Shown: positions 40,767 to 48,991, counted from the stretch's first letter. The stretch is DNA of 64,000 nt from Billgrantia sulfidoxydans (GCF_017868775.1 NZ_CP053381.1:1674001-1738000); one strand, 5' to 3'. Made by a program: numbers and translations. The notes: a model not told the origin generated them from the sequence alone.

Positions 40767-40836
40767 TGTCGTTTGCACCATAAATCTGCATAGATTCCCA
40801 GATAGTTTGCATAATTTGCAGGATAAGCCTGCATAG
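40767..40836. repeat. Candidate left end of the Tn7-like element (TGT terminus with repeated motifs)
   Basis: The GC-rich host sequence ends near here. TGTCG at 40767 is the expected TGT start of Tn7/Tn5053-like ends. Inside lie repeated motifs: GTTTGCA at 40771 and 40805, and CTGCATAG at 40786 and 40829, spaced like transposase-binding sites. The matching right end was not found in the window. Confidence 0.5.
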
Positions 40837-40876
40837 CCTAGCTTGCTTTGTAACCTTACCCACATGGTAGCAAGCT

Positions 40877-41494
40877 ATGTACAGGCGTCGCCTCAAGCAT
40901 TCCCGCGTCAAGAATTTGTACAAGTTCGCTAGCCCTAAGATGAATAGGGTGCTAACTGTTGAGTCCTCACTAGAATTTGATGCATGTTTTCATTTCGAGT
41001 ATACACCCTCTATAAGCTCCTATGAGGCACAACCTGAAGGCTTCTACTATTCATTTGGCGACAAAAAACTACCTTATACTCCAGATTTTCTAATTTTCGA
41101 TAAATCTCGTGGTTCTAGTTTCATTGAGGTGAAACCATATGCTGAGCTCGAGAATGAAGATTTCAAGGAAAAATTTATCTGTCGCCAAAAAAGTGCCATG
41201 GAAAATGGTATTCCACTATTGCTGGTAACAGATAATCAAATCAGAGTAAACCCAGTCTTGTGCAATCTTAAACTCCTCCATCGATATTCCGGGTTAAAGA
41301 CGCTAACACCACTTCACCTGATGTTGCTGGACATCGTTAGGAAGAGTGGGAAGGTGCGAGTACGAGATTTGGTGCATGAAACGGGGGAGCCAAGCAGTGC
41401 TGTACTTACATCTGTAATTTCATGGTTGGCAATTGGTGAGATGAGTAGTGATCTCTCAGTGGCTAAGTTAGGGGTTGACTCGGTCGTGTGGTGA
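40877..41494 (+). CDS. tnsA: TnsA-like transposon endonuclease
   Basis: 205 residues. TnsA cuts the 5' strands in Tn7-type cut-and-paste transposition. The PD-(D/E)XK-type core is readable: Glu29 or Glu33 (LTVESSLEFD), Asp70 (LPYTPDFLIF) and Glu84-Val-Lys86 (FIEVKPYAE). The C-terminal domain (MLLDIVRKSGKVRVRDLV) resembles the TnsA winged helix. It is somewhat shorter than Tn7 TnsA (273). It overlaps the next gene by 20 bp if that starts at TTG. Confidence 0.82.
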   Translation: MYRRRLKHSRVKNLYKFASPKMNRVLTVESSLEFDACFHFEYTPSISSYEAQPEGFYYSFGDKKLPYTPDFLIFDKSRGSSFIEVKPYAELENEDFKEKFICRQKSAMENGIPLLLVTDNQIRVNPVLCNLKLLHRYSGLKTLTPLHLMLLDIVRKSGKVRVRDLVHETGEPSSAVLTSVISWLAIGEMSSDLSVAKLGVDSVVW

Positions 41495-43451
41495 TGATGT
41501 GGACGATTATGGTCATGATCTCGGGCTGGATCTATTTGAAGATGAATTCATAGAACCTTGCAAGCCTGAAACTAAATCAGCTGCCGCCAAGCATTCCCAT
41601 AATGATGCTTTTTTTCGTGAAATTTGTGTTCCCGAATCCAGTGATGGAGGTGGCAGGCCTCTTGATACATATCCTGATAAACTTCGAGATGAAGCACTAA
41701 GACGTTTAACATATATACAGTATTTTAAAAAAAGAATCAGTGGTGGTTGGACGGAGAAGAACCTCAAGCCATTACTAGGCGGCGCTGAGATCTTACAAAC
41801 TCTAGATGGTCCAGTTCCAAGCTGGAGAACACTGGCTGGCTGGCATAGCGCATATAAAAATAATGGATTTTCAGTGGAGGCTCTAATCCCAAAGCACCAT
41901 AAGAAAGGAAATAGGAAGAACAAGATGGAAGATGATGGTCACTATTTTTGGCGAGCAATGAGTGAGAAATATATGCGTAAGGAAAGGCCGTCTATAAGGT
42001 TTGCTTACGTGTATTATTGTGATCTAATTAATCTTGCAAATAGAGGTGTGATCTCCGGGAAGCTGAACCCGATGAGTCAGACAGCATTTTATCATAGAGT
42101 ATCTAATATTCCGCCTTATGATGTCGATTTGGCAAGATATGGTAAGCGATACGCGGATCGAAAATATAAACCTGTAGGTGCACATGTTCAGCCTACTAGA
42201 GTGCTAGAAAGGGTTGAGGTTGATCACACCGCTCTAGATCTTATGCTGTTGGATGATGAATTGTTGGTCGTGTTGGGAAGACCATATATAACGGCATTGA
42301 TTGACTCATATAGCAAATGCCTAGTTGGCTTTTATATTGGTTATAAAGAACCCGGCTATGACTCGGTTCGAAAGGCCCTTATTAACGCTATGCTGAGCAA
42401 GGGGTATGTGAAGAAAACGTATCCAATGGTTAACTGTGATTGGCCATGTGAAGGGAAGATTGAAGCTCTGGTAGTGGATAATGGCGCCGAGTTTTGGAGT
42501 AAGAGTCTTGAATTGGCATGTCAATCGGTTGTAAGTGATATTCAATATAATCCCGTTGGGCGCCCATGGCTAAAGCCTTTGGTTGAAAGATTTTTTGGGC
42601 AGATTAACCAAAATTTCCTGATTTCAATGCCAGGTAAAACATTTTCCGGTATTGACCAGTTGGAAGATTATAATCCGGAAAAAGATGCTGTCATGCGATT
42701 TTCCACTTTTATGGAGCTTTTTCATAAGTGGGTTGTGGATGTGTATCACCAAGACTCCAATAGCCGTAAAGACAGCGTTCCAATTATCTCATGGGAACAA
42801 GGAGTTAAGGAATTCCCTCCTATAATTTATCGCGATGATGATGAGTTCCGAGTCAAGATGGAATTGGCCCCCACGATTGATCGTGTGTTGGGTAAAGATG
42901 GAGTGAGGTTTGCATGCTTGAGATACTCAAGCGTTGAGCTTGATGCTGTCAGGAAGCTGACTCCTAATTCTGGTAAAAGCCGTGGTGTTAAGGTTAAAGT
43001 AAAGATTGATCCTGATGACCTTTCTAAGTTGTATGTATATCTCCCCGGTGAAGATGGGTACGTTATAGCTAATGCTGTAGATCCTGATGATTACACTGTG
43101 GGGTTGTCGTTATTTCAGCATCAAACAAATCGGAGGTTTCAGCGAAGGTTCATCCATTCCCAAGTAGATAGGGTGGGGTTATCTGAATCCAGGTTGTATA
43201 TCGAGGGGCGTATAAGAGATGAGGTCGAACTCCTTAAGAGCGGCCCGAAGAACAAAAAATCCGTTAGTGGAATGAAGAAGTTGGCCAGATATAAAAATAT
43301 TGGTAGTGATGGGGCTTCTTCGGTATGTTCTGAGAATGAGAGTAACGCTAAAAAAATCCCAGAAGAAAATGTTAGTGAAAATAATGGTTCGAGTAGTAAT
43401 TCGATACTTGATGAGTGGGAGTCGAATGTGTCCGGTTGGGATCCATACTGA
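41475..43451 (+). CDS. tnsB: TnsB/TniA-like DDE transposase
   Basis: 658 residues from a TTG start; GTG at 41499 is an alternative. The retroviral-integrase core has Asp250 (VEVDHTALDLM), Asp335 (VVDNGAEFW) and Glu371 (KPLVERFFGQIN), a DD(35)E arrangement. An N-terminal HTH region is at about 70-140, and a Mu-transposase-type beta-barrel domain follows the core. It performs 3'-strand cleavage and joining. The stop overlaps the TnsC start by 1 bp. Confidence 0.9.
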   Translation: MTRSCGDDVDDYGHDLGLDLFEDEFIEPCKPETKSAAAKHSHNDAFFREICVPESSDGGGRPLDTYPDKLRDEALRRLTYIQYFKKRISGGWTEKNLKPLLGGAEILQTLDGPVPSWRTLAGWHSAYKNNGFSVEALIPKHHKKGNRKNKMEDDGHYFWRAMSEKYMRKERPSIRFAYVYYCDLINLANRGVISGKLNPMSQTAFYHRVSNIPPYDVDLARYGKRYADRKYKPVGAHVQPTRVLERVEVDHTALDLMLLDDELLVVLGRPYITALIDSYSKCLVGFYIGYKEPGYDSVRKALINAMLSKGYVKKTYPMVNCDWPCEGKIEALVVDNGAEFWSKSLELACQSVVSDIQYNPVGRPWLKPLVERFFGQINQNFLISMPGKTFSGIDQLEDYNPEKDAVMRFSTFMELFHKWVVDVYHQDSNSRKDSVPIISWEQGVKEFPPIIYRDDDEFRVKMELAPTIDRVLGKDGVRFACLRYSSVELDAVRKLTPNSGKSRGVKVKVKIDPDDLSKLYVYLPGEDGYVIANAVDPDDYTVGLSLFQHQTNRRFQRRFIHSQVDRVGLSESRLYIEGRIRDEVELLKSGPKNKKSVSGMKKLARYKNIGSDGASSVCSENESNAKKIPEENVSENNGSSSNSILDEWESNVSGWDPY

Positions 43452-44461
43452 TGTTTGAGCTTGAACCAAATGATAGGGAAAGGCTGAAAAGTTTCATTGA
43501 TTGCTTTGTGGAGCACCCAGTTCTCACGACGGTTCTTCAAGATTTTGATCGGCTGAGAGCTTATCGTAAATTAGGCGGTGAGCCACAGTGCATGCTGCTT
43601 ATCGGTGATACAGGGTCAGGTAAAACTCATCTGATCAATCATTACAAATCTAGGGTTGATGTGCGCCGAGAAGGTGATGTTTTAATTAAGCCATTATTGG
43701 TAAGTCGTATCCCCAGTAAGCTTAATCTCGAACAGATGATGATTCAGATGCTCAGCGATCTTGGGCAATTTGGTAGTGAGTATCGCCGTGGTAGAAGTCG
43801 TGATATTGGTTTGACGGAATCATTGATCAAGGCGTTGAGACGCTGTAAAACAGAGTTAATAATAATAAACGAGTTTCAAGAGATTCTCGAGTTCAAGTCG
43901 GCTCGTGATAGGCAGGTCATTGCCAATCGATTAAAGATGATCAGCGAGGAGTCACAGATCCCTATCGTTTTGGTTGGGATGCCATGGGCTGCACAAATTG
44001 CTGAAGAGCCACAATGGTCTTCCCGCCTAATTTGCCGTAGAGTTATTCCATATTTCAAATTGTCAAATGGACCAGAAGAGTTTGTAAGATTTCTTAAGGG
44101 GTTGGCGGTCAGGATGCCTTTCGATACGCCGCCAAGATTGGAAGATAAAAATATAGCATTACCCCTTTTTTCTTATAGCCGGGGGGAGGTCCGGCGTCTA
44201 AAAGCATTGCTTAATGAGGCTGTTACTATTGCAATGGTCGAAGGTGCTGATTCACTTGATTTGGCGCACCTTGTCAAGGCATACCAAGTCATGTTTCCCG
44301 GCCAGAATAATCCATTCAAAGAAAAACCAGAAAGCCTTCTGTTTAGTGAGGTTTCAAGATATTCAGATTATAATCCTCTTGCAGTATCAGAGGAAGAAGC
44401 CTTTGTTCCGACTCAGTTTATTGACTCTCTGAGTCTAAATGAAATATTGAAGAAGTCCTGA
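43451..44461 (+). CDS. tnsC: TnsC/TniB-like AAA+ transposition regulator
   Basis: 336 residues. It couples target selection to the transposase. Walker A is GDTGSGKT (52-59). The Walker B segment reads ELIIINEFQEI, with Asn140 where the family normally has Asp before the catalytic Glu141. Sensor 1 is VLVGMP. The ATG overlaps the tnsB stop; an in-frame start 36 bp upstream is less likely. No tniQ follows: the next gene is on the other strand. Confidence 0.85.
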   Translation: MFELEPNDRERLKSFIDCFVEHPVLTTVLQDFDRLRAYRKLGGEPQCMLLIGDTGSGKTHLINHYKSRVDVRREGDVLIKPLLVSRIPSKLNLEQMMIQMLSDLGQFGSEYRRGRSRDIGLTESLIKALRRCKTELIIINEFQEILEFKSARDRQVIANRLKMISEESQIPIVLVGMPWAAQIAEEPQWSSRLICRRVIPYFKLSNGPEEFVRFLKGLAVRMPFDTPPRLEDKNIALPLFSYSRGEVRRLKALLNEAVTIAMVEGADSLDLAHLVKAYQVMFPGQNNPFKEKPESLLFSEVSRYSDYNPLAVSEEEAFVPTQFIDSLSLNEILKKS

Positions 44462-44589
44462 TTAAAATATTGGTTTCCTGAAAATCATTCGAAACCCATG
44501 AAAGCATCTAGGTTGTAGATATAGAGTTCTCCCTTAGGTAGTTGATTAATCGTTTATTTATTGAATGGCTTGTTGAAGCCACGGATCTG

Positions 44590-44619
44590 AAGAAAAAGCT
44601 CCGACTTGAGTCGGAGCTT
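44590..44619 (-). terminator. Rho-independent terminator of the DUF411 operon
   Basis: AAGCTCCGAC / GTCGGAGCTT arms at 44596-44605 and 44610-44619 with a TTGA loop. Read on the minus strand it is followed by TTTTT, so it fits the leftward operon ending at 44639. It may also stop tnsC read-through. Confidence 0.85.
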
Positions 44620-44638
44620 AATCAGTCTGACCTAGTTT

Positions 44639-45079
44639 TCAGAGCGTCATGAAAGACTTGGACTCCCCGTCGCGGAATTGGTAGACGTTCCAGTCTTCCT
44701 GCTTTGGGCCCGGCATCCCGGGGGTCCCGATAGGCATGCCGGCCAGGCCGATGCCATCGGTGTCCGGACGCTCCTCGAATAGTTTCTCCATCGCCACGAA
44801 GGGAACATGCCCCTCGATCACGTATTCACCCATCTCGATGGTGTGGCAGGCGCCGAGCCCGTAGGGCAGGCCGACGCGCTCCTTGACCTTGCCCAGCTCC
44901 ACGTCATCGACGATGGTCACGCTGACACCGCGCTCCTCAAGCTGGCGGGCGTACTCGTCGCAGCAGCCGCACTGGGGATTCTTGTAGAGGGTGGCCTCGG
45001 TCGGCGATGCGGCCTGGGTGGTGCCGGCGCCCAACAGCAGCGCGGTGGAGAAAAAGAGGGTGGGGGCAAAGCGGTTCAT
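44639..45079 (-). CDS. DUF411 (CopG-like) exported metal-binding protein
   Basis: 146 residues. The signal peptide ends at about 24 (GAGTTQAAS). The DUF411 hallmark KNPQCGCCDEYARQL follows, then CHTIEMGEYVIEGHVP and GMPIGTPGMP. These thioredoxin-fold-like periplasmic proteins accompany copper and heavy metal resistance genes and probably bind metal through the CGCC cysteines. The ATG overlaps the stop of the preceding 50-codon gene by 4 bp (ATGA), with AGGAGA upstream. Confidence 0.88.
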   Translation of the reverse strand: MNRFAPTLFFSTALLLGAGTTQAASPTEATLYKNPQCGCCDEYARQLEERGVSVTIVDDVELGKVKERVGLPYGLGACHTIEMGEYVIEGHVPFVAMEKLFEERPDTDGIGLAGMPIGTPGMPGPKQEDWNVYQFRDGESKSFMTL

Positions 45080-45228
45080 GAGCGGTTCTCCTGGGTGTGA
45101 CGGGAAACGAACAGGTATTTGACGAGGGCGGCAATGCCTAGGCCAAGCAAAAGCGTGACCGTCAGCGGCATCAGCCATCCCATCCAGCTCATTGAGTCCA
45201 TGAAGGCGAAGCATTCGTTGCTGAACAT
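45076..45228 (-). CDS. Small membrane protein (50 residues) coupled to DUF411
   Basis: The sequence starts MFSNECFAFMDSMSWMGWLM, has one membrane helix at about 16-40 (LTVTLLLGLGIAALVKYLF) and a short basic tail. It has a good ribosome site (AGGAG, 7 bp spacing) and its stop overlaps the DUF411 start by 4 bp, which supports real translation. The N-terminus is rich in Met with one Cys. Function unknown; a metal-related membrane role is inferred from context. Confidence 0.75.
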   Translation of the reverse strand: MFSNECFAFMDSMSWMGWLMPLTVTLLLGLGIAALVKYLFVSRHTQENRS

Positions 45229-45306
45229 AACAAGACTCCTGACGAACGTGCAGATAAATCCGGTGGCAGGCCGATGGCCAGCATCACCGAGGCGTTGGAT
45301 GCACGG

Positions 45307-45609
45307 TCAGGGTCTGGGAGGTTCGCGCGGGGGCGGGGCGATGAATTCGACCTTGGCCGGTCCGGCGGTGTCGGCCAGGGTGTCGGGGGTGGCAGGAATG
45401 ACGAGAAGCGTCGCCGCCAGGGCCGCGCAGCCGGCGCATTCAGGATCGGCGTGATCGAACAACTCGACCTCAGCCGTGCTGCAGTCAGCGGCGCAGCTCT
45501 CCTTGGCCGCCTGGCCGGCCAGGCTGGTCACCGACAGCAGCACCACGAGCAGCAATGCCAGCAAGCGTCCTCCACGTGTGCGGTGCTGTGATACGGTCGG
45601 TGCGGTCAT
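45307..45609 (-). CDS. Small exported protein in the DUF411 operon, unknown function
   Basis: 100 residues. The signal peptide hydrophobic core is LLALLLVVLLSVTSLA at about 16-31. The mature part has four Cys (CAADC and CAGC) that could bind metal, and a Pro-rich tail (APPPREPPRP). The start ATG follows GAGGGA with 6 bp spacing. It is first in the leftward operon, 78 bp before the 50-residue membrane protein gene. Family not recognised. Confidence 0.65.
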   Translation of the reverse strand: MTAPTVSQHRTRGGRLLALLLVVLLSVTSLAGQAAKESCAADCSTAEVELFDHADPECAGCAALAATLLVIPATPDTLADTAGPAKVEFIAPPPREPPRP

Positions 45610-45700
45610 GGTGATTCCCTCGACTTCCTTGCGTCATTCTGTGCCAGTCATCCGGTTGACCACCTTGACCCAGCGCAATATGGAGCGAGATGGCTGAGCG

Positions 45701-45724
45701 ATGCCCGCCAGGCGGCGGGCATCG
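45701..45724 (-). terminator. Hairpin between the Spy-like gene and the DUF411 operon
   Basis: Perfect 10-bp arms GATGCCCGCC (45701-45710) / GGCGGGCATC (45715-45724) with a 4-nt loop, 4 bp after the Spy-like stop. No T tract follows, so it may reduce rather than abolish read-through. Confidence 0.5.
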
Positions 45725-45728
45725 GGTA

Positions 45729-46277
45729 TCACTGCGGGTTGTTGTCGGAGGAAGGGTCCTGCTTCAGCTGCTCGCGCTGCTCATCGTTCAGCAGGTCCTG
45801 CATCCGATTACGCATGCGCACCTTGTCCGCCATCATCTCGCCCTGGAGGGTGGCCATCTGACCATGGAGTGCCTGGACTTCCTCCGGATCAGGACGCTCC
45901 GCCTGCATCAGCAGCATCATGTCGTCACGCAGGTTCATCATCTCGCCCATGCGTTCGAAGTGGGCGGAACGTTGTTCCCTGCGCATCTCGCGCAGGGAAC
46001 TCAGCTGCTCCTCGTCGAGCATTTCGGCCATGCCGCCCATGTTCGCCATCATCGGACATGGCATCATTCCGCCTTGACCGCCCATCATCATGCCAGGGCC
46101 CATGCCGCCTTGGCCGCCCATCATCATGCCGGGGCCCATACCGCCCTGACCGCCCATCATGCCGCCTTGTTGCATGCCCTGACCCTGTTGCATACCTTGC
46201 GCAGAGGCGGCACCGCTGGTGACGACACCCATGCTGGCGGCCAGGGCGATGGCGAGAAGCTGCTTGTGCTTGATCAT
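45729..46277 (-). CDS. Met-rich Spy/CpxP-like periplasmic protein
   Basis: 182 residues. The signal peptide ends near SGAASAQG. A Met/Gly/Gln repeat region follows (units close to GGMGPGMMMGGQ, twice, plus partial copies, about residues 27-72), then a helical domain with LTxxQ-like motifs (LDEEQLSSLREMRREQ and LNDEQREQLKQ) as in Spy, CpxP and ZraP. The Met-rich part probably binds Cu(I); the helical part is a periplasmic chaperone. ATG at 46292 is an alternative start. A TTGACA box lies on the minus strand near 46386-46391. Confidence 0.78.
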   Translation of the reverse strand: MIKHKQLLAIALAASMGVVTSGAASAQGMQQGQGMQQGGMMGGQGGMGPGMMMGGQGGMGPGMMMGGQGGMMPCPMMANMGGMAEMLDEEQLSSLREMRREQRSAHFERMGEMMNLRDDMMLLMQAERPDPEEVQALHGQMATLQGEMMADKVRMRNRMQDLLNDEQREQLKQDPSSDNNPQ

Positions 46278-46424
46278 GTGCTGTACTCTCATCTTGCTGA
46301 TGGTAGAGAAATCGCCTTACCCACCCCGGGAAGGCAGTCATGGCTTCAGTTCAGTTATGAGCTTACAACCTATGGGTGGGCCCAATGTCAAGGTGTGATG
46401 TGGATTGACACTATTTTTTGCTTT

Positions 46425-46457
46425 GTTCAGCTTGTCTTCAGGTTTGTGCGTTACAAG
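46425..46457 (+). promoter_or_regulatory. CopR/CusR-like direct repeat and -10, cupredoxin-regulator-kinase operon
   Basis: GTTCAG (46425-46430), CTTGT, CTTCAG (46436-46441), then 10 bp, then TACAAG (46452-46457). It has the same geometry as six other sites in this cluster, with a spacer identical to that before lgt. Confidence 0.7.
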
Positions 46458-46492
46458 TGAACTCCCCTGACTCAACTAAAAGAGGGCATATC

Positions 46493-46993
46493 ATGCGCAA
46501 GACTCTACTGACCCTAGCACTCGGCCTCGCTACGACAGCTGCTTTTGCAGCAGGTGAGCACGGCGGTTCACATTCATCAGTGAACAATGCTGAGGTCGAT
46601 CGCACCATCCGCGTCGAGGCGGGTGACATGTGGTTCGACTCGGAGAAGCTCAACATTGCTCCCGGCGAAACAATCAAGTTCGAAATTGTTAATACTGGTA
46701 ACGTGGAGCACGAATTCGTCATCGGTGATGCCGAGGCTCAGGAAGCACATCGCAAGATGATGCAGGAGATGGGGGGTAGCCATGGCGGTGGTGGTAGCCA
46801 TGGTGGTCACGGAGGCCATGACATGGCCGAAGGCGAGCATGGTGGCAACATGCCGTCAGTGACCATCGCTCCGGGTGACACCGCAGAGCTTGTATGGACT
46901 GCCCCCCAGAATGTGGACGGGCTGGAGTACGCCTGCAACATTCCGGGCCATTATGAGGCCGGCATGTCCGGGAATATCGATTTACAGGGGTAA
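46493..46993 (+). CDS. Exported cupredoxin (plastocyanin/azurin-like) with His/Gly-rich loop
   Basis: 166 residues. The signal peptide is about 1-20 (TTAAFAAG). Type I copper ligands are visible: His73 (NVEHEFVI), Cys148, His153 and Met158 (ACNIPGHYEAGM). A loop at 93-120 carries about seven His among Gly (GGSHGGGGSHGGHGGHD), which is not part of the ordinary fold and may bind extra metal. It is a periplasmic copper carrier or sink. It heads an operon with the regulator, 9 bp away. Confidence 0.87.
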   Translation: MRKTLLTLALGLATTAAFAAGEHGGSHSSVNNAEVDRTIRVEAGDMWFDSEKLNIAPGETIKFEIVNTGNVEHEFVIGDAEAQEAHRKMMQEMGGSHGGGGSHGGHGGHDMAEGEHGGNMPSVTIAPGDTAELVWTAPQNVDGLEYACNIPGHYEAGMSGNIDLQG

Positions 46994-47002
46994 GCTTTTC
47001 AC

Positions 47003-47668
47003 ATGAAACTGTTGCTTCTGGAAGATGACGACCTTCTCGCAGAGAGTCTGGCCGAAAGTCTGAAAGACAACGGTTACCGGGTTGACTTGGCCACTTCGCT
47101 GAAAGTGGCCAGGTCACTTATGGCAACCGAGCACTATGAACTGGTAGTCCTCGACCTCGGTCTTCCAGATGGCTCGGGGCTGGATTTGCTCAAGAAGTGG
47201 CGTAAGGATGGATACGACCTTCCTGTTCTGATTCTGACGGCTCGAGATACATGGGAAGATAAGGTCGTAGGTCTTGAAGAAGGTGCTGATGATTACTTGA
47301 CAAAGCCCTTTCATGAGCCTGAGCTAATAGCCAGGATTAGAGCACTACTTCGCAGGAAGTTTGGCAGTACGTCGCATGAGCTTTCTCTCAATGGTATTAC
47401 GTTGGATGAGGCAAGCCGATCTGTCAGCGTCAATGGGGGAGCTTGGCAGTCATTGACCGGAACTGAATTTGCCCTTATGCGCTATTTTATGCATCATCCT
47501 GATCGAGTGCTTTCTAAAGAACGCCTCCTCCAGCAACTTTACGCATTGGATCAAGATGCGGCGACGCCTAATATTATTGAAGTGTACATTGCCAGATTGC
47601 GACGTCATGTAGGGAAATCGTCGATACAGACTCGGCGCGGGCAGGGGTATGTCTTTGTTACGAATTGA
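47003..47668 (+). CDS. OmpR-family response regulator of the copper cluster (CopR/CusR-like)
   Basis: 221 residues. The receiver domain has the acidic pair EDDD at 7-10, phospho-acceptor Asp51 (LVVLDLGLPDG) and Lys in DDYLTKPF. The winged-helix DNA-binding domain includes LTGTEFALMRYFMHHP and RLRRHVGKSSIQTRRGQGYVF. It is probably the factor that binds the TTCAG direct repeats across the cluster. The 3' end overlaps the kinase gene by 20 bp. Confidence 0.88.
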   Translation: MKLLLLEDDDLLAESLAESLKDNGYRVDLATSLKVARSLMATEHYELVVLDLGLPDGSGLDLLKKWRKDGYDLPVLILTARDTWEDKVVGLEEGADDYLTKPFHEPELIARIRALLRRKFGSTSHELSLNGITLDEASRSVSVNGGAWQSLTGTEFALMRYFMHHPDRVLSKERLLQQLYALDQDAATPNIIEVYIARLRRHVGKSSIQTRRGQGYVFVTN

Positions 47669-48983
47669 CCCACGGAGCCTGCGAATCCGCTTGCTGGGTT
47701 GGCTCTCTGGTATTGCCATCATCGTGACCGGAGCCACATGGCTGCTGCATGGTATCTTGCTTCAAGACCTGGCGCGCGATTTTCTCGGAGAGCGCCTGAA
47801 ACGAGAAGCCGACCATGCGATTGAACAAGTCCAAAAGGATCATATTGCTACCCCCATCGTGCTGGATTCCGCCAGCCGTGGTTTTCAAGCCTTTCACCAC
47901 TTGTACGTTCTACGCTTAGGAAGCGATATCTCCTCTTCAGACCCACGTTGGGTGAAGGCACTGGACTTTTTGTTGGATGACACCAGTGATGATCTCGTGG
48001 AAGTCAGGGATGGTGAGCAACATTTATTGGTATATCGGCGGTCTTTCTCTTTGGAGGAAGAGCGTGGGGTGCTTCTTGTTGGTGAAGATTTTTCTCAGGT
48101 AGAAGCGGGGCTGCATGAGCTTCACTGGTGGGTAGCGGCTATTGCGGCAGTTCTGTTACTGCTCCTGGTGCTGCTGAATATTCTGGCGGTCAATCGAGGC
48201 TTGATACCTCTCTCACGCCTACGGGATCAACTTGGAGAACTTCGAACTGGAGATCGAGAGCGTCTATCCTTGGATGTTCCCTCTGAGCTAGATAGCTTCG
48301 TCATTCAGCTCAACCGATTCATGGATGAGATCGATAGTCGTTTGCAACGATCTCGCGACTCGGTAGCAAACCTGTCTCACGCACTCAAGACGCCGCTCGC
48401 GGCGGTGACCCAGGTGCTGCGAGGGACGCGTCCTATTGATGATACTCGTCGCCAGAAGCTGGTGCAGCGTCTCGAGGAGATTCACGCCCAACTGGATGCA
48501 GAACTTAGGCGGTCAAGGATTGCGGGACCAAACGCGGGGCGTATGTCTGATCTCCATCGTGATTGCACAAGGTTGACCGAGATGTTTCGAGGTCTTTACC
48601 CAAACATTAATTTCACCATGAGCTTGCCGGGGGAATTTGAGAAACGTGTACCCATCGAATCTCAGGACTTTTCCGAAATGCTAGGGATTGTGCTTGACAA
48701 TGCCGGCAAGTGGGCCAGTAGCAAAGTGGACAGTCGCATTGTGCTCGATGATGTCCTCAGGATTACCGTTGAGGATGACGGTCCTGGTGTTCCAGTAGAT
48801 GACCTGCCTCGCCTTGGCCAGCGCGGCCGGCGGCTGGATGAAAGTCATCCTGGGTATGGCCTTGGCTTGTCTATTCTGTGGCAACTCATGACGCGCTATG
48901 CCGGGAAAGTGAGGTTTGAGCCCAGTGCACTGGGGGGCTTGTGCGTGAGGATGGAGGTGCCCATCAAGGAATCTACCGATTAA
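47649..48983 (+). CDS. Sensor histidine kinase of the copper cluster (CopS/CusS-like)
   Basis: 444 residues. Two membrane helices (about 15-38 and 162-183) enclose a periplasmic sensor of about 120 residues. A HAMP region follows, then the H-box with His244 (NLSHALKTPLAAV), N-box LDNAGKWA and G-boxes DDGPGVP and GYGLGLSI. Its H-box is closer to the PhoQ type than to typical CusS. The partner is the regulator just upstream. Confidence 0.88.
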   Translation: MSLLRIDPRSLRIRLLGWLSGIAIIVTGATWLLHGILLQDLARDFLGERLKREADHAIEQVQKDHIATPIVLDSASRGFQAFHHLYVLRLGSDISSSDPRWVKALDFLLDDTSDDLVEVRDGEQHLLVYRRSFSLEEERGVLLVGEDFSQVEAGLHELHWWVAAIAAVLLLLLVLLNILAVNRGLIPLSRLRDQLGELRTGDRERLSLDVPSELDSFVIQLNRFMDEIDSRLQRSRDSVANLSHALKTPLAAVTQVLRGTRPIDDTRRQKLVQRLEEIHAQLDAELRRSRIAGPNAGRMSDLHRDCTRLTEMFRGLYPNINFTMSLPGEFEKRVPIESQDFSEMLGIVLDNAGKWASSKVDSRIVLDDVLRITVEDDGPGVPVDDLPRLGQRGRRLDESHPGYGLGLSILWQLMTRYAGKVRFEPSALGGLCVRMEVPIKESTD

Positions 48984-48991
48984 TTGCGCAT

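Larger units (their letters stand above)
40767..44461. mobile_element. Tn7-like transposition module (TnsA, TnsB, TnsC) without a visible TniQ/TnsD
   Basis: Three overlapping genes encode an endonuclease, a DDE transposase and an AAA+ regulator, all on the + strand just inside a candidate left end. The base composition is much more AT-rich than the flanking chromosome. The cargo to the right is a copper-resistance cluster. The right boundary is unknown and may be beyond the window; the end given here is only that of the module. Confidence 0.75.

Noticed and set aside
46386..46410. TTGACA boxes on both strands as complete sigma-70 promoters
   Set aside because: On the + strand there is no -10 at the proper distance from TTGACA at 46405; on the - strand the candidate -10 is weak. 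Only the direct repeat promoter is reported.
45690..46460. 256-codon His/Ala-rich frame on the + strand
   Set aside because: It is the complement of the Met-rich Spy-like gene; the His-rich look comes from reading Met/Gly repeats backwards.
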